Origin: Chitinophaga ginsengisegetis
GTDB lineage: Bacteria; Bacteroidota; Bacteroidia; Chitinophagales; Chitinophagaceae
Direction of reading: 5' to 3'
Assembly: GCF_900168065.1 (NCBI RefSeq)
Contig: NZ_FUZZ01000001.1
Coordinates: 1,178,001-1,242,000, forward strand
DNA length: 64,000 nucleotides
Positions 26,610-35,103 of the stretch are shown piece by piece. Below the pieces are notes generated by a model. That model saw only the letters and a list, made by a program, of their open reading frames with translations, had not been told where the DNA came from and searched no databases. The stretch's first letter is position 1; every line of letters begins with the position of its first letter. The translations under genes and the position numbers were made by a program.

Positions 26610-28073
26610 ATGCAACGGATCAAATATATATTAGTCGCAACGTTACTCTTTACCGCCTGTAAAAGCGTGCTGGATGTATCTCCCAAAGGAATGTACAGCA
26701 CCGGCAACTACTGGCGCAATCAAAGCGATGCGCTCGATGGGGTAACCGGTATTTATAATATTTTATTGGAAGAAGATTATACCGGCTTTAATGAGTTTGT
26801 ATTCGATAACTGCTCGGACGACCAGGTACGCGGCGGTGACCACGATTATGACGGTGTGATAGAAGACTTCACCTATGATGCTTCTACCTACAGCGTAAGA
26901 GTAGGATGGAGATGGAAATATGAAACCATTAACCGCGCCAACAACGTGCTGATCTATGTTCCTAAAATTACAGACATCGATCCGGCCATTAAGAACCGTT
27001 GTCTCGGAGAAGCACATTTCTTCCGTGCATTCGCCTACTGGCGTCTGCTGCTGATTTATGGCGAAGCTCCTATCATCACAGAAGATGACGTGCTCAAATC
27101 TTTCTATAACAAACCCAAAGTAACCGCAGATGAACTGCGTGCCCAGATAGAAAGCGACCTGCTGGCTGCCGCCGACCAGCTGCCTGAAACCTACGACGAT
27201 GCCAACAAAGGCCGCGTAAGCAAAGGAACCGCCTGGGGCCTGTTATGCAAGCTGTATATGAACTGGTCGAAACTCGACAAAGCCATTGAATTCGGCAACA
27301 AAGTAGTTAGCAATGATAACTATAAACTGGCGCCCAACTACGCGGATAATTTCAGTGTAGCCACCGGCAACAATTCAGAAATGCTGCTCGCCGTTCAAAC
27401 AGTAGATGGAAATGGCTACTCCGATTTCATCACCTACCATGCCCCGCGTAACTGGAACGGATGGAGCTTCTTCTACCCTACTAAAGGGCTGGTCGATGAA
27501 TTTGAAGCAGGCGATCCCCGCAAAAATATCTGCATCATGCAGCCCGGCGACCAGGTGAATATTGGTACCGGTATTGCCACCTACGAAGCGTCGGCTTCCT
27601 GGAGTGGCTATCACTATAAAAAATTCTGTAGCTGGAAACCATCCGGCGGACTGGACTACTCCCTCAAAACACCGCTAATGCGCTCCGCAGATATTTACCT
27701 GCTGGTAGCAGAAGCAAAGATCCGTTTAAACGGTTCGGGCGCCGGCGACGCAGAATTGAATGCAGTCCGCAAACGCGCTTCCGCCACTTTACCCGCGGTA
27801 ACCAATGCCGGTATGCCAGCACTGATGCACGAACGCAGAGTAGAGCTATGCGGGGAAAACGAGCGGCATCAGGACTTGCTGCGTTGGGATAAGGCCAACC
27901 TGGTAGATATTGTGGCGCTGTATAAAAAACCAAAACTGGCATACAATGGTGCCGTGATTACAAGAGGCGGGGCCGCGCGGAATTTTACAAAGCCTAAGAA
28001 CTACTTCTTCCCGATGCCGCAACAGGAAATCGACAGAAGTAAAGGAACGTTGGTCCAGAATCCGAACTATTAA
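26610..28073 (+). CDS. SusD/RagB-family surface glycan-binding lipoprotein (second pair)
   Basis: 487 residues with a lipoprotein signal (TLLFTACKS). SusD signatures include NYWRNQSDALDGVTGIYN, the LGEAHFFRAFAYWRLL helix and the C-terminal LMHERRVELCGENERHQDLLRWDKA. It ends FFPMPQQEIDRSKGTLVQNPNY, a very common SusD C terminus. It binds the glycan at the surface together with the preceding SusC. The unit ends at a strong terminator 23 bp after the stop. Confidence 0.93.
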   Translation: MQRIKYILVATLLFTACKSVLDVSPKGMYSTGNYWRNQSDALDGVTGIYNILLEEDYTGFNEFVFDNCSDDQVRGGDHDYDGVIEDFTYDASTYSVRVGWRWKYETINRANNVLIYVPKITDIDPAIKNRCLGEAHFFRAFAYWRLLLIYGEAPIITEDDVLKSFYNKPKVTADELRAQIESDLLAAADQLPETYDDANKGRVSKGTAWGLLCKLYMNWSKLDKAIEFGNKVVSNDNYKLAPNYADNFSVATGNNSEMLLAVQTVDGNGYSDFITYHAPRNWNGWSFFYPTKGLVDEFEAGDPRKNICIMQPGDQVNIGTGIATYEASASWSGYHYKKFCSWKPSGGLDYSLKTPLMRSADIYLLVAEAKIRLNGSGAGDAELNAVRKRASATLPAVTNAGMPALMHERRVELCGENERHQDLLRWDKANLVDIVALYKKPKLAYNGAVITRGGAARNFTKPKNYFFPMPQQEIDRSKGTLVQNPNY

Positions 28074-28095
28074 TCTTCATTATTCTTTATAACAA

Positions 28096-28135
28096 AAGAG
28101 GGCGTCTCAATTATTTTGAGACGCCCTTTTCTTTT
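28096..28135. terminator. Strong, likely bidirectional terminator between susD and galM
   Basis: A perfect 11-bp stem GGGCGTCTCAA/TTGAGACGCCC with a 5-nt loop, followed by TTTTCTTTTT on the plus strand. A run of As precedes it, so it can also serve the minus strand. The genes on either side converge here. Confidence 0.85.
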
Positions 28136-28147
28136 TATGTTACTTCT

Positions 28148-29299
28148 TTATTTTACAGAGAACTTATATACCGTCGTCTGTGAAAACGTTTCGCCTGGTT
28201 TCAGGACTACGTTCGGGAAAGACGGTTGATTGGGAGAATCAGGGAAGTGTTGCGTTTCCAGGCAAAGCGCAGCGTTCTGCACATATTTTTGTCCGTTGCG
28301 TGTATTCGTGAGCGTGCCATCCAGGAAGTTGCCTGTATAGAACTGAATACCGGGCTGGGTTGTAGCTACTTCCATATAGCGGCCGCTGGTTGGATCATAC
28401 AGGGTAGCAATAGTTTCCAGCACGCCTTCCTGTTTATCCAGTACCCAGTTATGATCGTAACCTCCTTTTACTTTACCGATATCAGCACCAATCTTTTTGG
28501 CAGTAGTAAAATCCATTGGAGTACCTTTTACCGGGTCCAGTTTGCCGGTGGGGATCAGCTTATCATTTACCGGGGTATACCGGCTTGCCTTCAGCGACAA
28601 TTCATGTCCGAGGATGGTGCTGTCTTTTCCGGCAGAAAGATTAAAATACGCGTGGTTGGTCAGGTTTACCGGGGTAGGTTTATCGGTGGTAGCCTTGTAA
28701 GTGATCTGCAGGGCGTTGTCCGGTGTAAGCGTGTATACAACGGTAGCCTGCAGGTTACCGGGATATCCTTCTTCACCGTCTTTGCTGTTATATACCAGTT
28801 GCAGGCTGCTATCGCCCGCAGGAGTGGCAGCCCACACTACTTTATCAAATCCTTTCAATCCGCCGTGAAGCGTGTTGCCGTTATTGTTAGGAGCCAGTTT
28901 ATATTCCTTGCCATCCAGTGTAAATTTCGCGTTGGCAATACGGTTGGCGTAGCGGCCTATCAGTGCGCCAAAGTAAGGTTGTCCTTTTTGCTGGTAGCCG
29001 GAAAGTGAGTCGTAAGACAATACCACATTGCCTTTCTGTCCTTGTTTGTCGGCGGTAATGATGTCCGTGATGGTACCACCGTAGTTCAGGATCTTTACTT
29101 CCATTCCGTTTGCATTCTTCAGGGTATACTGCAAAACTTCCTGGCCATCAACCTGGCCAAATCTTTGCGGACCAGCTGTTACAGCCGTTGCTGTGGAATC
29201 CTTACTTTCTTCCGTCTTCGCAGCATTGTTGTTGCAGGAAGCCAGCATGGTGCCACCGGAGATAACGAGGGCGGTTAGCGCCTTAAAGTTCATGTCCAT
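28148..29299 (-). CDS. galM: Aldose 1-epimerase (mutarotase), lipoprotein form
   Basis: The start at 29299 (MDMNFKAL) or 29293 (MNFKAL) gives about 380 residues with a lipoprotein signal (GTMLASC); the open frame extends further up but loses this signal. GalM motifs are clear: GRYANRIANAKFTLDG, NGNTLHGGLKGFDKVVW with the catalytic His, TNHAYFNLSA, GGYDHNWVL and the C-terminal CLETQHFPDSPNQPSFP containing the catalytic Glu region. It interconverts sugar anomers, here outside the cytoplasm, which would help supply the anomer needed by the symporter. It is divergent from the GH127/146 gene across an AraR-type operator. Confidence 0.9.
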   Translation of the reverse strand: MDMNFKALTALVISGGTMLASCNNNAAKTEESKDSTATAVTAGPQRFGQVDGQEVLQYTLKNANGMEVKILNYGGTITDIITADKQGQKGNVVLSYDSLSGYQQKGQPYFGALIGRYANRIANAKFTLDGKEYKLAPNNNGNTLHGGLKGFDKVVWAATPAGDSSLQLVYNSKDGEEGYPGNLQATVVYTLTPDNALQITYKATTDKPTPVNLTNHAYFNLSAGKDSTILGHELSLKASRYTPVNDKLIPTGKLDPVKGTPMDFTTAKKIGADIGKVKGGYDHNWVLDKQEGVLETIATLYDPTSGRYMEVATTQPGIQFYTGNFLDGTLTNTRNGQKYVQNAALCLETQHFPDSPNQPSFPNVVLKPGETFSQTTVYKFSVK

Positions 29300-29380
29300 A
29301 ACGTATTTTGATGTTAAGTGAAAAAGAGTCATTAAATATCGGGATAATCCGGCTAAAGTCAAATATTTTTATTTAAAATT

Positions 29381-29399
29381 TATTGTCACAAGAACAATT
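29381..29399. promoter_or_regulatory. AraR-type operator (site D), galM / GH146 divergent promoter
   Basis: TATTGT-CACAAGA-ACAATT, one mismatch at the outer left base, 7-bp spacer. It is 82 bp upstream of galM and 98 bp upstream of the rightward GH127/146 gene, so one site may control both. Confidence 0.7.
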
Positions 29400-29496
29400 A
29401 AAACGCTATTGATTAAAATACGTGTACTTTCTGTCAATAATGGGAAAGTAAGTATACTGCGGGCGAATTAGCTTTAACCTGTTAAATACTGATGAA

Positions 29497-31866
29497 ATGA
29501 AAAGACTGATCATTACGGGATTGTTGCTGGCCGGCAGCCTTCCCCTGTACTATAGCGCCTGTGCCCAATCTTATGTACCGGAGTGGAAAGAAAGCAAGAT
29601 GAAAGTGTTGCCAACAGCCACCATTAAAGCATATCCCTTCCCGATAACGGAAGTCACCCTCCTGGATGGTCCCTTTAAAACGGCCATGCAGGCGGATGCG
29701 CGATACCTTTTAAAGATAGATCCCGATCGTTTGCTGTCGGCTTTCCGCACCAATGCAGGACTGCCAGCCAAAGGGAAACAATATGGCGGCTGGGAAACCG
29801 GCGGACTCGCAGGCCACACAATGGGACATTATTTATCGGCCTGCGCCATGCAGTATGCGGCTACTAAAGACACCGCCTATCTTAACCGCGTGAATTACCT
29901 GGTAAGCGAGCTGGCCCTGTGCCAGCAAAACCGCCGCAACGGCTATATCGGGGCTTTCCCCAACGATAATAAGCTCTGGTCCGAAATTGCCGCAGGAGAT
30001 ATCCGCTCCAGGGGCTTCGACCTCAACGGCGGCTGGTCGCCCTGGTACACCGTACATAAAATTATGGCCGGATTACTGGATGCATGGCTTTATTGCAATA
30101 ACGCCGAAGCATTACAGGTAAATAAAGGCATCGCCGACTGGACCGGTAACATCATCAAAAACCTGTCGGAAGAACAAATGCAGAAAATGCTGATCTGCGA
30201 ATACGGCGGGATGGCGGAAACACTGGTGAATACTTACGCCCTCAGCGGTGATAAAAAGTACCTCGATCTCTCCTACCGCTTTTATGATAAACGTATTCTC
30301 GATTCCCTGGCTATCGGGAAAGATATCTTACCCGGTAAACACTCCAATACCCAGATCCCTAAAGCCATTGCCAGCATCCGCAGGTATGAGCTGAATAAAG
30401 ATCCCAAAGACGCCGCTATTGCCCGGTATTTCTGGGAAGTAGTAACCAGGGATCACTCCTATGCCAACGGCGGTAACAGCAACTATGAATACTTCGGACC
30501 TGCCAGACAGCTCAATGAAGCGCTGACAGACAATACCACCGAAACCTGTAATACCTATAACATGCTCAAGCTCACCAGGCACCTGTTTGCACTGGAGCCA
30601 CAGGCGCGTTTAATGGACTACTACGAAAAAGCATTGTACAATCATATTCTTGCTTCACAACATCACGAAACCGGCATGATGTGTTACTTTGTTCCGCTCC
30701 GCATGGGTGGCCATAAAGAATACAGCGATGAGTTTGAAACCTTTACCTGCTGCGTGGGTTCAGGAATGGAGAATCATGTAAAATACGGTGAAAGTATCTA
30801 CTACCGCGGCGCCGATGGCAGCCTGTTTGTGAACCTCTTTATTCCTTCCATACTTGAATGGAAAGATAAAGGCATCAAAGTAAAACAGGAAAACAACCTG
30901 CCGGCAGATAATCGTGTAACCCTCACCGTTAGCACAAAGAAAACAACGTCATTTACCCTGCGCATCCGTAAACCGGTGTGGGCACGCCCGGGTATTACGC
31001 TGAAAGTAAATGGTGCGGAACAATCATTACAAACAGATGAAAGCGGTTACTTCATTATTACACGGAGCTGGAAAAACAACGACCAGGTAACGCTTACCCT
31101 GCCAGCCGATGTTTATACAGAAGCACTTCCCGATAATCCAAACAGGCAGGCATTATTTTATGGCCCGGTGTTATTATCCGGTATTCTCGGGGAGAAAGAA
31201 CCCGATCCGGTAAGCGGCGTACCCGTACTCGTAACACCCAATCAGCAACCCGGTACCTGGATCAACCGTACCGATGATCATAACACTTTACTCTTCCGCA
31301 CTGCCGGTACCGCGCAACCAAAGGATGTTGCACTCACTCCTTTTTACCAGACCCGCAATGAATACTACACCGTATACTGGGATGTATTTACGCCGCAAAG
31401 CTGGGAGGAGCAACAGGTGAAATATGCTGCCGCCAAAAAAGCGCAACAGGAGCTGGATGCACGCACAACAGATATTCTTCGTCCGGGTGAAATGCAACCG
31501 GAACGTGATCATGAATTCACCGGCGAAAAAACCAGCACTGAAGAAGAACACGGACGTAAATGGCGCATCGCCTGGCCCGGAGGATATTTTTCCTTTAACA
31601 TGAAGGTAGATCCCAACTCCCGTCATTCGCTGCAATGCACTTACTGGGGCATGGATAACCGGGGCCGCACCTTTGATATCATCGTAGACGGCACTACCAT
31701 TGCTACAGAAGATATCAACAAATTCAAGGAAAGCAGGTTCTATCCTGTCTCTTACGCCATCCCTGAACATCTCACAAAAGGAAAGCAAAGCGTGAATATC
31801 CGTTTTGTACCAAAAGCCAACAACAGCGCAGGTCCGCTGTATGGTTGCAGAATGGTAAGAGAATAA
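29497..31866 (+). CDS. GH127/GH146-type beta-L-arabinofuranosidase (DUF1680)
   Basis: 789 residues with a signal peptide (YSACAQ). The (alpha/alpha)6 barrel covers about residues 45-430. Active-site landmarks of the GH127/GH146 clan are present: E349 with C351 (TETCNTYN) and C418/C419 (FTCCVGSGMEN). A DUF4986-like beta domain follows, and the last 140 residues (from ILRPGEMQPERDHEF) match a DUF6805-type domain. This architecture and length resemble the Bacteroides GH146 enzymes of arabinose loci more than the CxCC GH127 at 4799-7213. The two may attack different beta-linked arabinofuranose linkages. It is secreted, and AraR control is predicted from site D. Confidence 0.85.
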   Translation: MKRLIITGLLLAGSLPLYYSACAQSYVPEWKESKMKVLPTATIKAYPFPITEVTLLDGPFKTAMQADARYLLKIDPDRLLSAFRTNAGLPAKGKQYGGWETGGLAGHTMGHYLSACAMQYAATKDTAYLNRVNYLVSELALCQQNRRNGYIGAFPNDNKLWSEIAAGDIRSRGFDLNGGWSPWYTVHKIMAGLLDAWLYCNNAEALQVNKGIADWTGNIIKNLSEEQMQKMLICEYGGMAETLVNTYALSGDKKYLDLSYRFYDKRILDSLAIGKDILPGKHSNTQIPKAIASIRRYELNKDPKDAAIARYFWEVVTRDHSYANGGNSNYEYFGPARQLNEALTDNTTETCNTYNMLKLTRHLFALEPQARLMDYYEKALYNHILASQHHETGMMCYFVPLRMGGHKEYSDEFETFTCCVGSGMENHVKYGESIYYRGADGSLFVNLFIPSILEWKDKGIKVKQENNLPADNRVTLTVSTKKTTSFTLRIRKPVWARPGITLKVNGAEQSLQTDESGYFIITRSWKNNDQVTLTLPADVYTEALPDNPNRQALFYGPVLLSGILGEKEPDPVSGVPVLVTPNQQPGTWINRTDDHNTLLFRTAGTAQPKDVALTPFYQTRNEYYTVYWDVFTPQSWEEQQVKYAAAKKAQQELDARTTDILRPGEMQPERDHEFTGEKTSTEEEHGRKWRIAWPGGYFSFNMKVDPNSRHSLQCTYWGMDNRGRTFDIIVDGTTIATEDINKFKESRFYPVSYAIPEHLTKGKQSVNIRFVPKANNSAGPLYGCRMVRE

Positions 31867-31870
31867 AGAA

Positions 31871-31910
31871 ACAGGCGTTAGCGGAGTGGTCCCGCTAACG
31901 CCTGTTTTAT
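31871..31910. terminator. Strong terminator between convergent GH146 and GH51 genes
   Basis: A perfect 14-bp stem ACAGGCGTTAGCGG/CCGCTAACGCCTGT with a 7-nt loop and then TTTTATTT. It starts 4 bp after the stop codon at 31866, before the convergent GH51 stop at 31943. Confidence 0.85.
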
Positions 31911-31942
31911 TTCCCTTCCGCCGGTATATGCGCGTCAGATCA

Positions 31943-33925
31943 CTATTTATTTATCTTCACCCTGATCACATAAAAAGACCACGGCGCTATATCCGTCCGG
32001 ATTGTTTTTCCTTTGATGTCTATATTTTTTTCTTCCGGAGAGATGCTGGTGGGCTTGTCCAGCGAGTTGAGGCCCTGAAGGTCATTGCTTCCCAGGGTAA
32101 TTAACCTCCCGTTGGCAGCAATGTTTTTTACACCCTGCACCGCCACTGCTACAGGCTTAACGGTAGCAGCAGTATTTATCAGTTTTATCACCAGTTCACC
32201 GGTGGCCTTATCTACTACCGTAGACGCATATACGCTATCCTGTCCGCTGATCACCTGGTTGCCTTTCAGCATTGGTACCACATCGGTGCCTTTGTTATTG
32301 GCATATAATTTCTGTACATAGTAGTTAGGTGTGCCATAAGAATGTAGGTTATCAAACCAGATGAGATCGGGCGACCACTGCCATCCGTCCACATGCGCCA
32401 GCAGGGGGGCGTAGGAAGCCATTACCACCAAATCGGCATTACGCTCCAGTCCAGTCATGAAAGCGGCTTCTGCCAATGCAGACTGCCAGTTGTTTTTATT
32501 TTCGCCATTGTTTACTCCTTTGGTATGCGCTGCATATTCACCGGCAAAAATCTTCGGACCTTTACGGTCGTAGGAATCATAGCGTGCTGCATTACTGAGG
32601 AACCATTCCGGGGAACTGTAGTAGTGCTCGTCGAGGATGTCCGCATTCAGTTTACGCAGCGTATCGTTGAGGAAAGTAAATTTATCACCGTCCGGACTGG
32701 GGCCAAGACTATTCACCAGCTTGATATCCGGGTATTTGCTTTTAATGGCTTTTGCAAAAATGGTGTAGCGTTCTACATATTGCGGCCCCCACTGCTCGTT
32801 GCCTACGCCCATCATTTTAAGGTTAAATGGCGCCGGGTGGCCCATCTTTGCGCGCAGTGCGCCCCACTTTGTATTTACATCGCCATTGGCAAATTCAATC
32901 AGGTCCAGTGCATCCTGGATATAAGGATCCAGTTCATTTACAGCTACCACTTCCGCGCTGTTAAACTGGCAGGCCATGCCACAGTTGAGGATCGGTAACG
33001 GCGACGCCCCTATGTCTTCCGACAGCTGGAAGTATTCAAAGAAGCCAAGTCCGAACGACTGGAAGTAATCCGGCGTAGCGCGATGCGCAAATTCGTTGTT
33101 CCAGCGGTTAATGATCAATTCGCGGTCGTTCACATCTCCTACTGTTTTTTTCCACTGGTAGCGGTTTACCAGCTCCCGCCCTTCCACGATGCAGCCACCG
33201 GGAAACCGGATAAAGCCCGGATGCAGGTCGGCCAGCAATTGTACCAGATCGGCGCGCAGCCCGTTGCTCCGTTCCTTCCAGGTATGTTGCGGGAACAGGG
33301 ATATCATATCAACATCTATTACCCCCTGGCCGCTGAAAGTCACCTTCAGCTTGCCTTTTGCCGCTGCGGCGGTGGCGGAGAAACTGGCTTTATACTGTTG
33401 CCAGCTGCTGCCGTTGGGCGCTACGGTGGTACTGCCTATTTCTTTACCGGCATCATCCAGTAACGTAACGGTAAGCTTTACGGCGGCGCCTTCCTGTTGA
33501 CGGGCATACAAAGAGAAATTGTACTGCTCACCGGCTTTAATGCCCATACCACGGAAACCTTCATTCACTATTTCAAAGCTACGTGTAGCCGGCATCGTTA
33601 TCCTCGCAAAGCGGGGATTGGAGGGATGCTCTTCTTTACGGTTAAGAACCAGTATCTGCCCGTTGGATACCGCATCCTTTGGAATGCTCCAGCCCATGAG
33701 CGGCGTACTGAATTCAAAAGAACGGTTCTTGACCAGCTCCGCATAAATACCGCCGTCAGCGCTGAGGTTGATGTCTTCAAAGAAAATACCCCACATGTTG
33801 GGCGATACCGGCGTTTTTATTTCGCCGGCCTTCACCGTGAAATTCAGTGGTTGCTGCGCTGCTAACGGGATCGTATATACGCCCGCCAACATGGTGAATG
33901 CCGCAATAATACGTTGTGCTTTCAT
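31943..33925 (-). CDS. GH51 alpha-L-arabinofuranosidase (second copy)
   Basis: 660 residues with a signal peptide (PLAAQQ). A carbohydrate-binding-like jelly roll occupies about residues 65-215. The GH51 barrel follows with acid/base E377 (GVGNEQWG) and nucleophile E463 (FAGEYAAHT), then a beta-sandwich ending SFYVIRVKINK. It removes alpha-L-arabinofuranosyl units from arabinan, arabinoxylan or arabinogalactan in the periplasm or at the surface. It is close in layout to the GH51 half of the fusion at 830-4795. It stands alone, with two AraR-type sites in its 368-bp upstream region. Confidence 0.93.
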   Translation of the reverse strand: MKAQRIIAAFTMLAGVYTIPLAAQQPLNFTVKAGEIKTPVSPNMWGIFFEDINLSADGGIYAELVKNRSFEFSTPLMGWSIPKDAVSNGQILVLNRKEEHPSNPRFARITMPATRSFEIVNEGFRGMGIKAGEQYNFSLYARQQEGAAVKLTVTLLDDAGKEIGSTTVAPNGSSWQQYKASFSATAAAAKGKLKVTFSGQGVIDVDMISLFPQHTWKERSNGLRADLVQLLADLHPGFIRFPGGCIVEGRELVNRYQWKKTVGDVNDRELIINRWNNEFAHRATPDYFQSFGLGFFEYFQLSEDIGASPLPILNCGMACQFNSAEVVAVNELDPYIQDALDLIEFANGDVNTKWGALRAKMGHPAPFNLKMMGVGNEQWGPQYVERYTIFAKAIKSKYPDIKLVNSLGPSPDGDKFTFLNDTLRKLNADILDEHYYSSPEWFLSNAARYDSYDRKGPKIFAGEYAAHTKGVNNGENKNNWQSALAEAAFMTGLERNADLVVMASYAPLLAHVDGWQWSPDLIWFDNLHSYGTPNYYVQKLYANNKGTDVVPMLKGNQVISGQDSVYASTVVDKATGELVIKLINTAATVKPVAVAVQGVKNIAANGRLITLGSNDLQGLNSLDKPTSISPEEKNIDIKGKTIRTDIAPWSFYVIRVKINK

Positions 33926-34153
33926 ATGTAATTATTCCAGTTTTTTCTTGCCCGGAGAGCGGTACCATTATTATTCAATGGCTTCCCGCAACTGCATGGA
34001 GTGCATTTGTTCTTTTCATAACGGAAATTCATTCTTTACACAGGATACTGATATCCTGATGGAATACACCGGAATTTACGAAGACTGCTCTAAATTGATC
34101 CTGCCTGTTAACGGCGCCGGACAATGGCATCAGATTATGGCACCTTGCGTTTC

Positions 34154-34172
34154 AATTGTCAATTAAACAACT
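34154..34172. promoter_or_regulatory. AraR-type operator (site F)
   Basis: AATTGT-CAATTAA-ACAACT, one mismatch in the right arm, 7-bp spacer, about 230 bp upstream of the GH51 ATG at 33925. Confidence 0.55.
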
Positions 34173-34191
34173 ATGTAATATTGGCTAAAAA

Positions 34192-34208
34192 GTGTTCCGC
34201 GGGAACAC
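34192..34208. promoter_or_regulatory. Perfect 17-bp palindrome between two AraR-type sites
   Basis: GTGTTCC-GCG-GGAACAC. Arms are perfect and the sequence is unlike the AraR-type element, so a second regulator (LacI- or GntR-like) may act here. I noticed no second copy in the window. Confidence 0.45.
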
Positions 34209-34255
34209 GACGATCGATTAATTCTACAACAAGACTAAATTAAGGGATCTTTTTT

Positions 34256-34274
34256 AATTGTCAAAATTACAATT
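34256..34274. promoter_or_regulatory. AraR-type operator (site E)
   Basis: AATTGT-CAAAATT-ACAATT, perfect arms. It starts about 20 bp beyond the araR stop codon and 331 bp upstream of the GH51 start. Confidence 0.75.
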
Positions 34275-34293
34275 AAATAATCCGGTTTCTCCC

Positions 34294-35013
34294 TCACCCT
34301 CCATTGTTATGCTGCAGCATGTGCGGATCAGGCACAAAGTTCAGGAACGCATGGAAATTGGCGTTGTATTTTTTCCGGTCGATCCTGTAATAAAAGGCGC
34401 CCTTCTTGGAGCTTAGCTTGTCTTTGTCCGTAAGCTTTACCAGCAGTTTGGTAGACAGGATCTTGCGGCTGAAATTACCCTTATCAAAAGAGATGTTGTA
34501 AACAGATTCGTACAGGTGTTGTAATTGAGGAATGGTGAACTTGCCCGGCAACAATTCCAGCAGCAGGGGGTGCAATGCGGCTTTATAACGCAGCTTCTCC
34601 TTTGCCAGGTCTACCATCGCTTTATGATCGAAGATCAGGTCCGGGTGATGGTTAATAGGAAACCATACGGCGTGGAAATCTTCATTCAGCTGCTGTTTGT
34701 ATTTCTGGATATCGATCAGTGCGGTATAGGCAACTGATACGGTACGTTCCACGGTGTCACGGGAAGGAGAACTGAAAGTATGGAGCTGCTCCATATAAAT
34801 GCCATCCAGTCCGCTGAGATTTTTCAGTACCCTGCTGGCGGCATCTTCAGCGCTTTCGTGTTCCTGTATAAAGCCGCCTACGAGGCTCCACTGCCCTTTA
34901 CAGGGTTCAAACCCTCTTTGTATCAGCAGCAGTTTCATTTCCTGGCCATCGAACCCAAAAATGATACAATCAACGGCGAATAATAACCGGGTCTGCTGCG
35001 AATATCTTTTCAT
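34294..35013 (-). CDS. araR: Nudix-fold transcriptional regulator, AraR/NrtR type
   Basis: 239 residues. Residues 8-150 are a Nudix fold (FAVDCIIFGFDG...LLLIQRG...WSLVGGF). The Nudix box is degenerate: where catalytic enzymes have REUxEE, this protein has SRVLKNL, so hydrolysis is unlikely. Residues about 150-230 form a winged helix. This is the architecture of NrtR-family repressors and of the Bacteroides L-arabinose regulator AraR (BT0354). It lies in the araBDA-transporter cluster and is the only regulator encoded among the arabinose genes proper. It is therefore the best candidate to bind the AATTGT-N7-ACAATT sites and sense L-arabinose or a derivative. Confidence 0.88.
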   Translation of the reverse strand: MKRYSQQTRLLFAVDCIIFGFDGQEMKLLLIQRGFEPCKGQWSLVGGFIQEHESAEDAASRVLKNLSGLDGIYMEQLHTFSSPSRDTVERTVSVAYTALIDIQKYKQQLNEDFHAVWFPINHHPDLIFDHKAMVDLAKEKLRYKAALHPLLLELLPGKFTIPQLQHLYESVYNISFDKGNFSRKILSTKLLVKLTDKDKLSSKKGAFYYRIDRKKYNANFHAFLNFVPDPHMLQHNNGG

Positions 35014-35060
35014 AACGATAAATTAGGCGGTGAAAGTACAAATTAATGGCGGGTATTTTT

Positions 35061-35096
35061 AAGGGTTTTGTCTTGCCGTGGCAAAACAAAACCCTT
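35061..35096 (-). terminator. Hairpin between the symporter and araR
   Basis: An 11-bp stem AAGGGTTTTGT/ACAAAACCCTT with an inner TTGCC/GGCAA stem, 7 bp after the symporter stop. The U-tract is poor, so termination may be partial. That would let some araR be read from the ara operon. Confidence 0.6.
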
Positions 35097-35103
35097 GAAA
35101 ATC

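Larger units (their letters stand above)
33926..34293. other. Control region of the second GH51 gene
   Basis: A 368-bp gap with two AraR-type sites (34154-34172, 34256-34274) and, between them, a perfect 17-bp palindrome (34192-34208). I see no coding sequence. This is the densest cluster of operator-like elements in the window. Confidence 0.6.
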
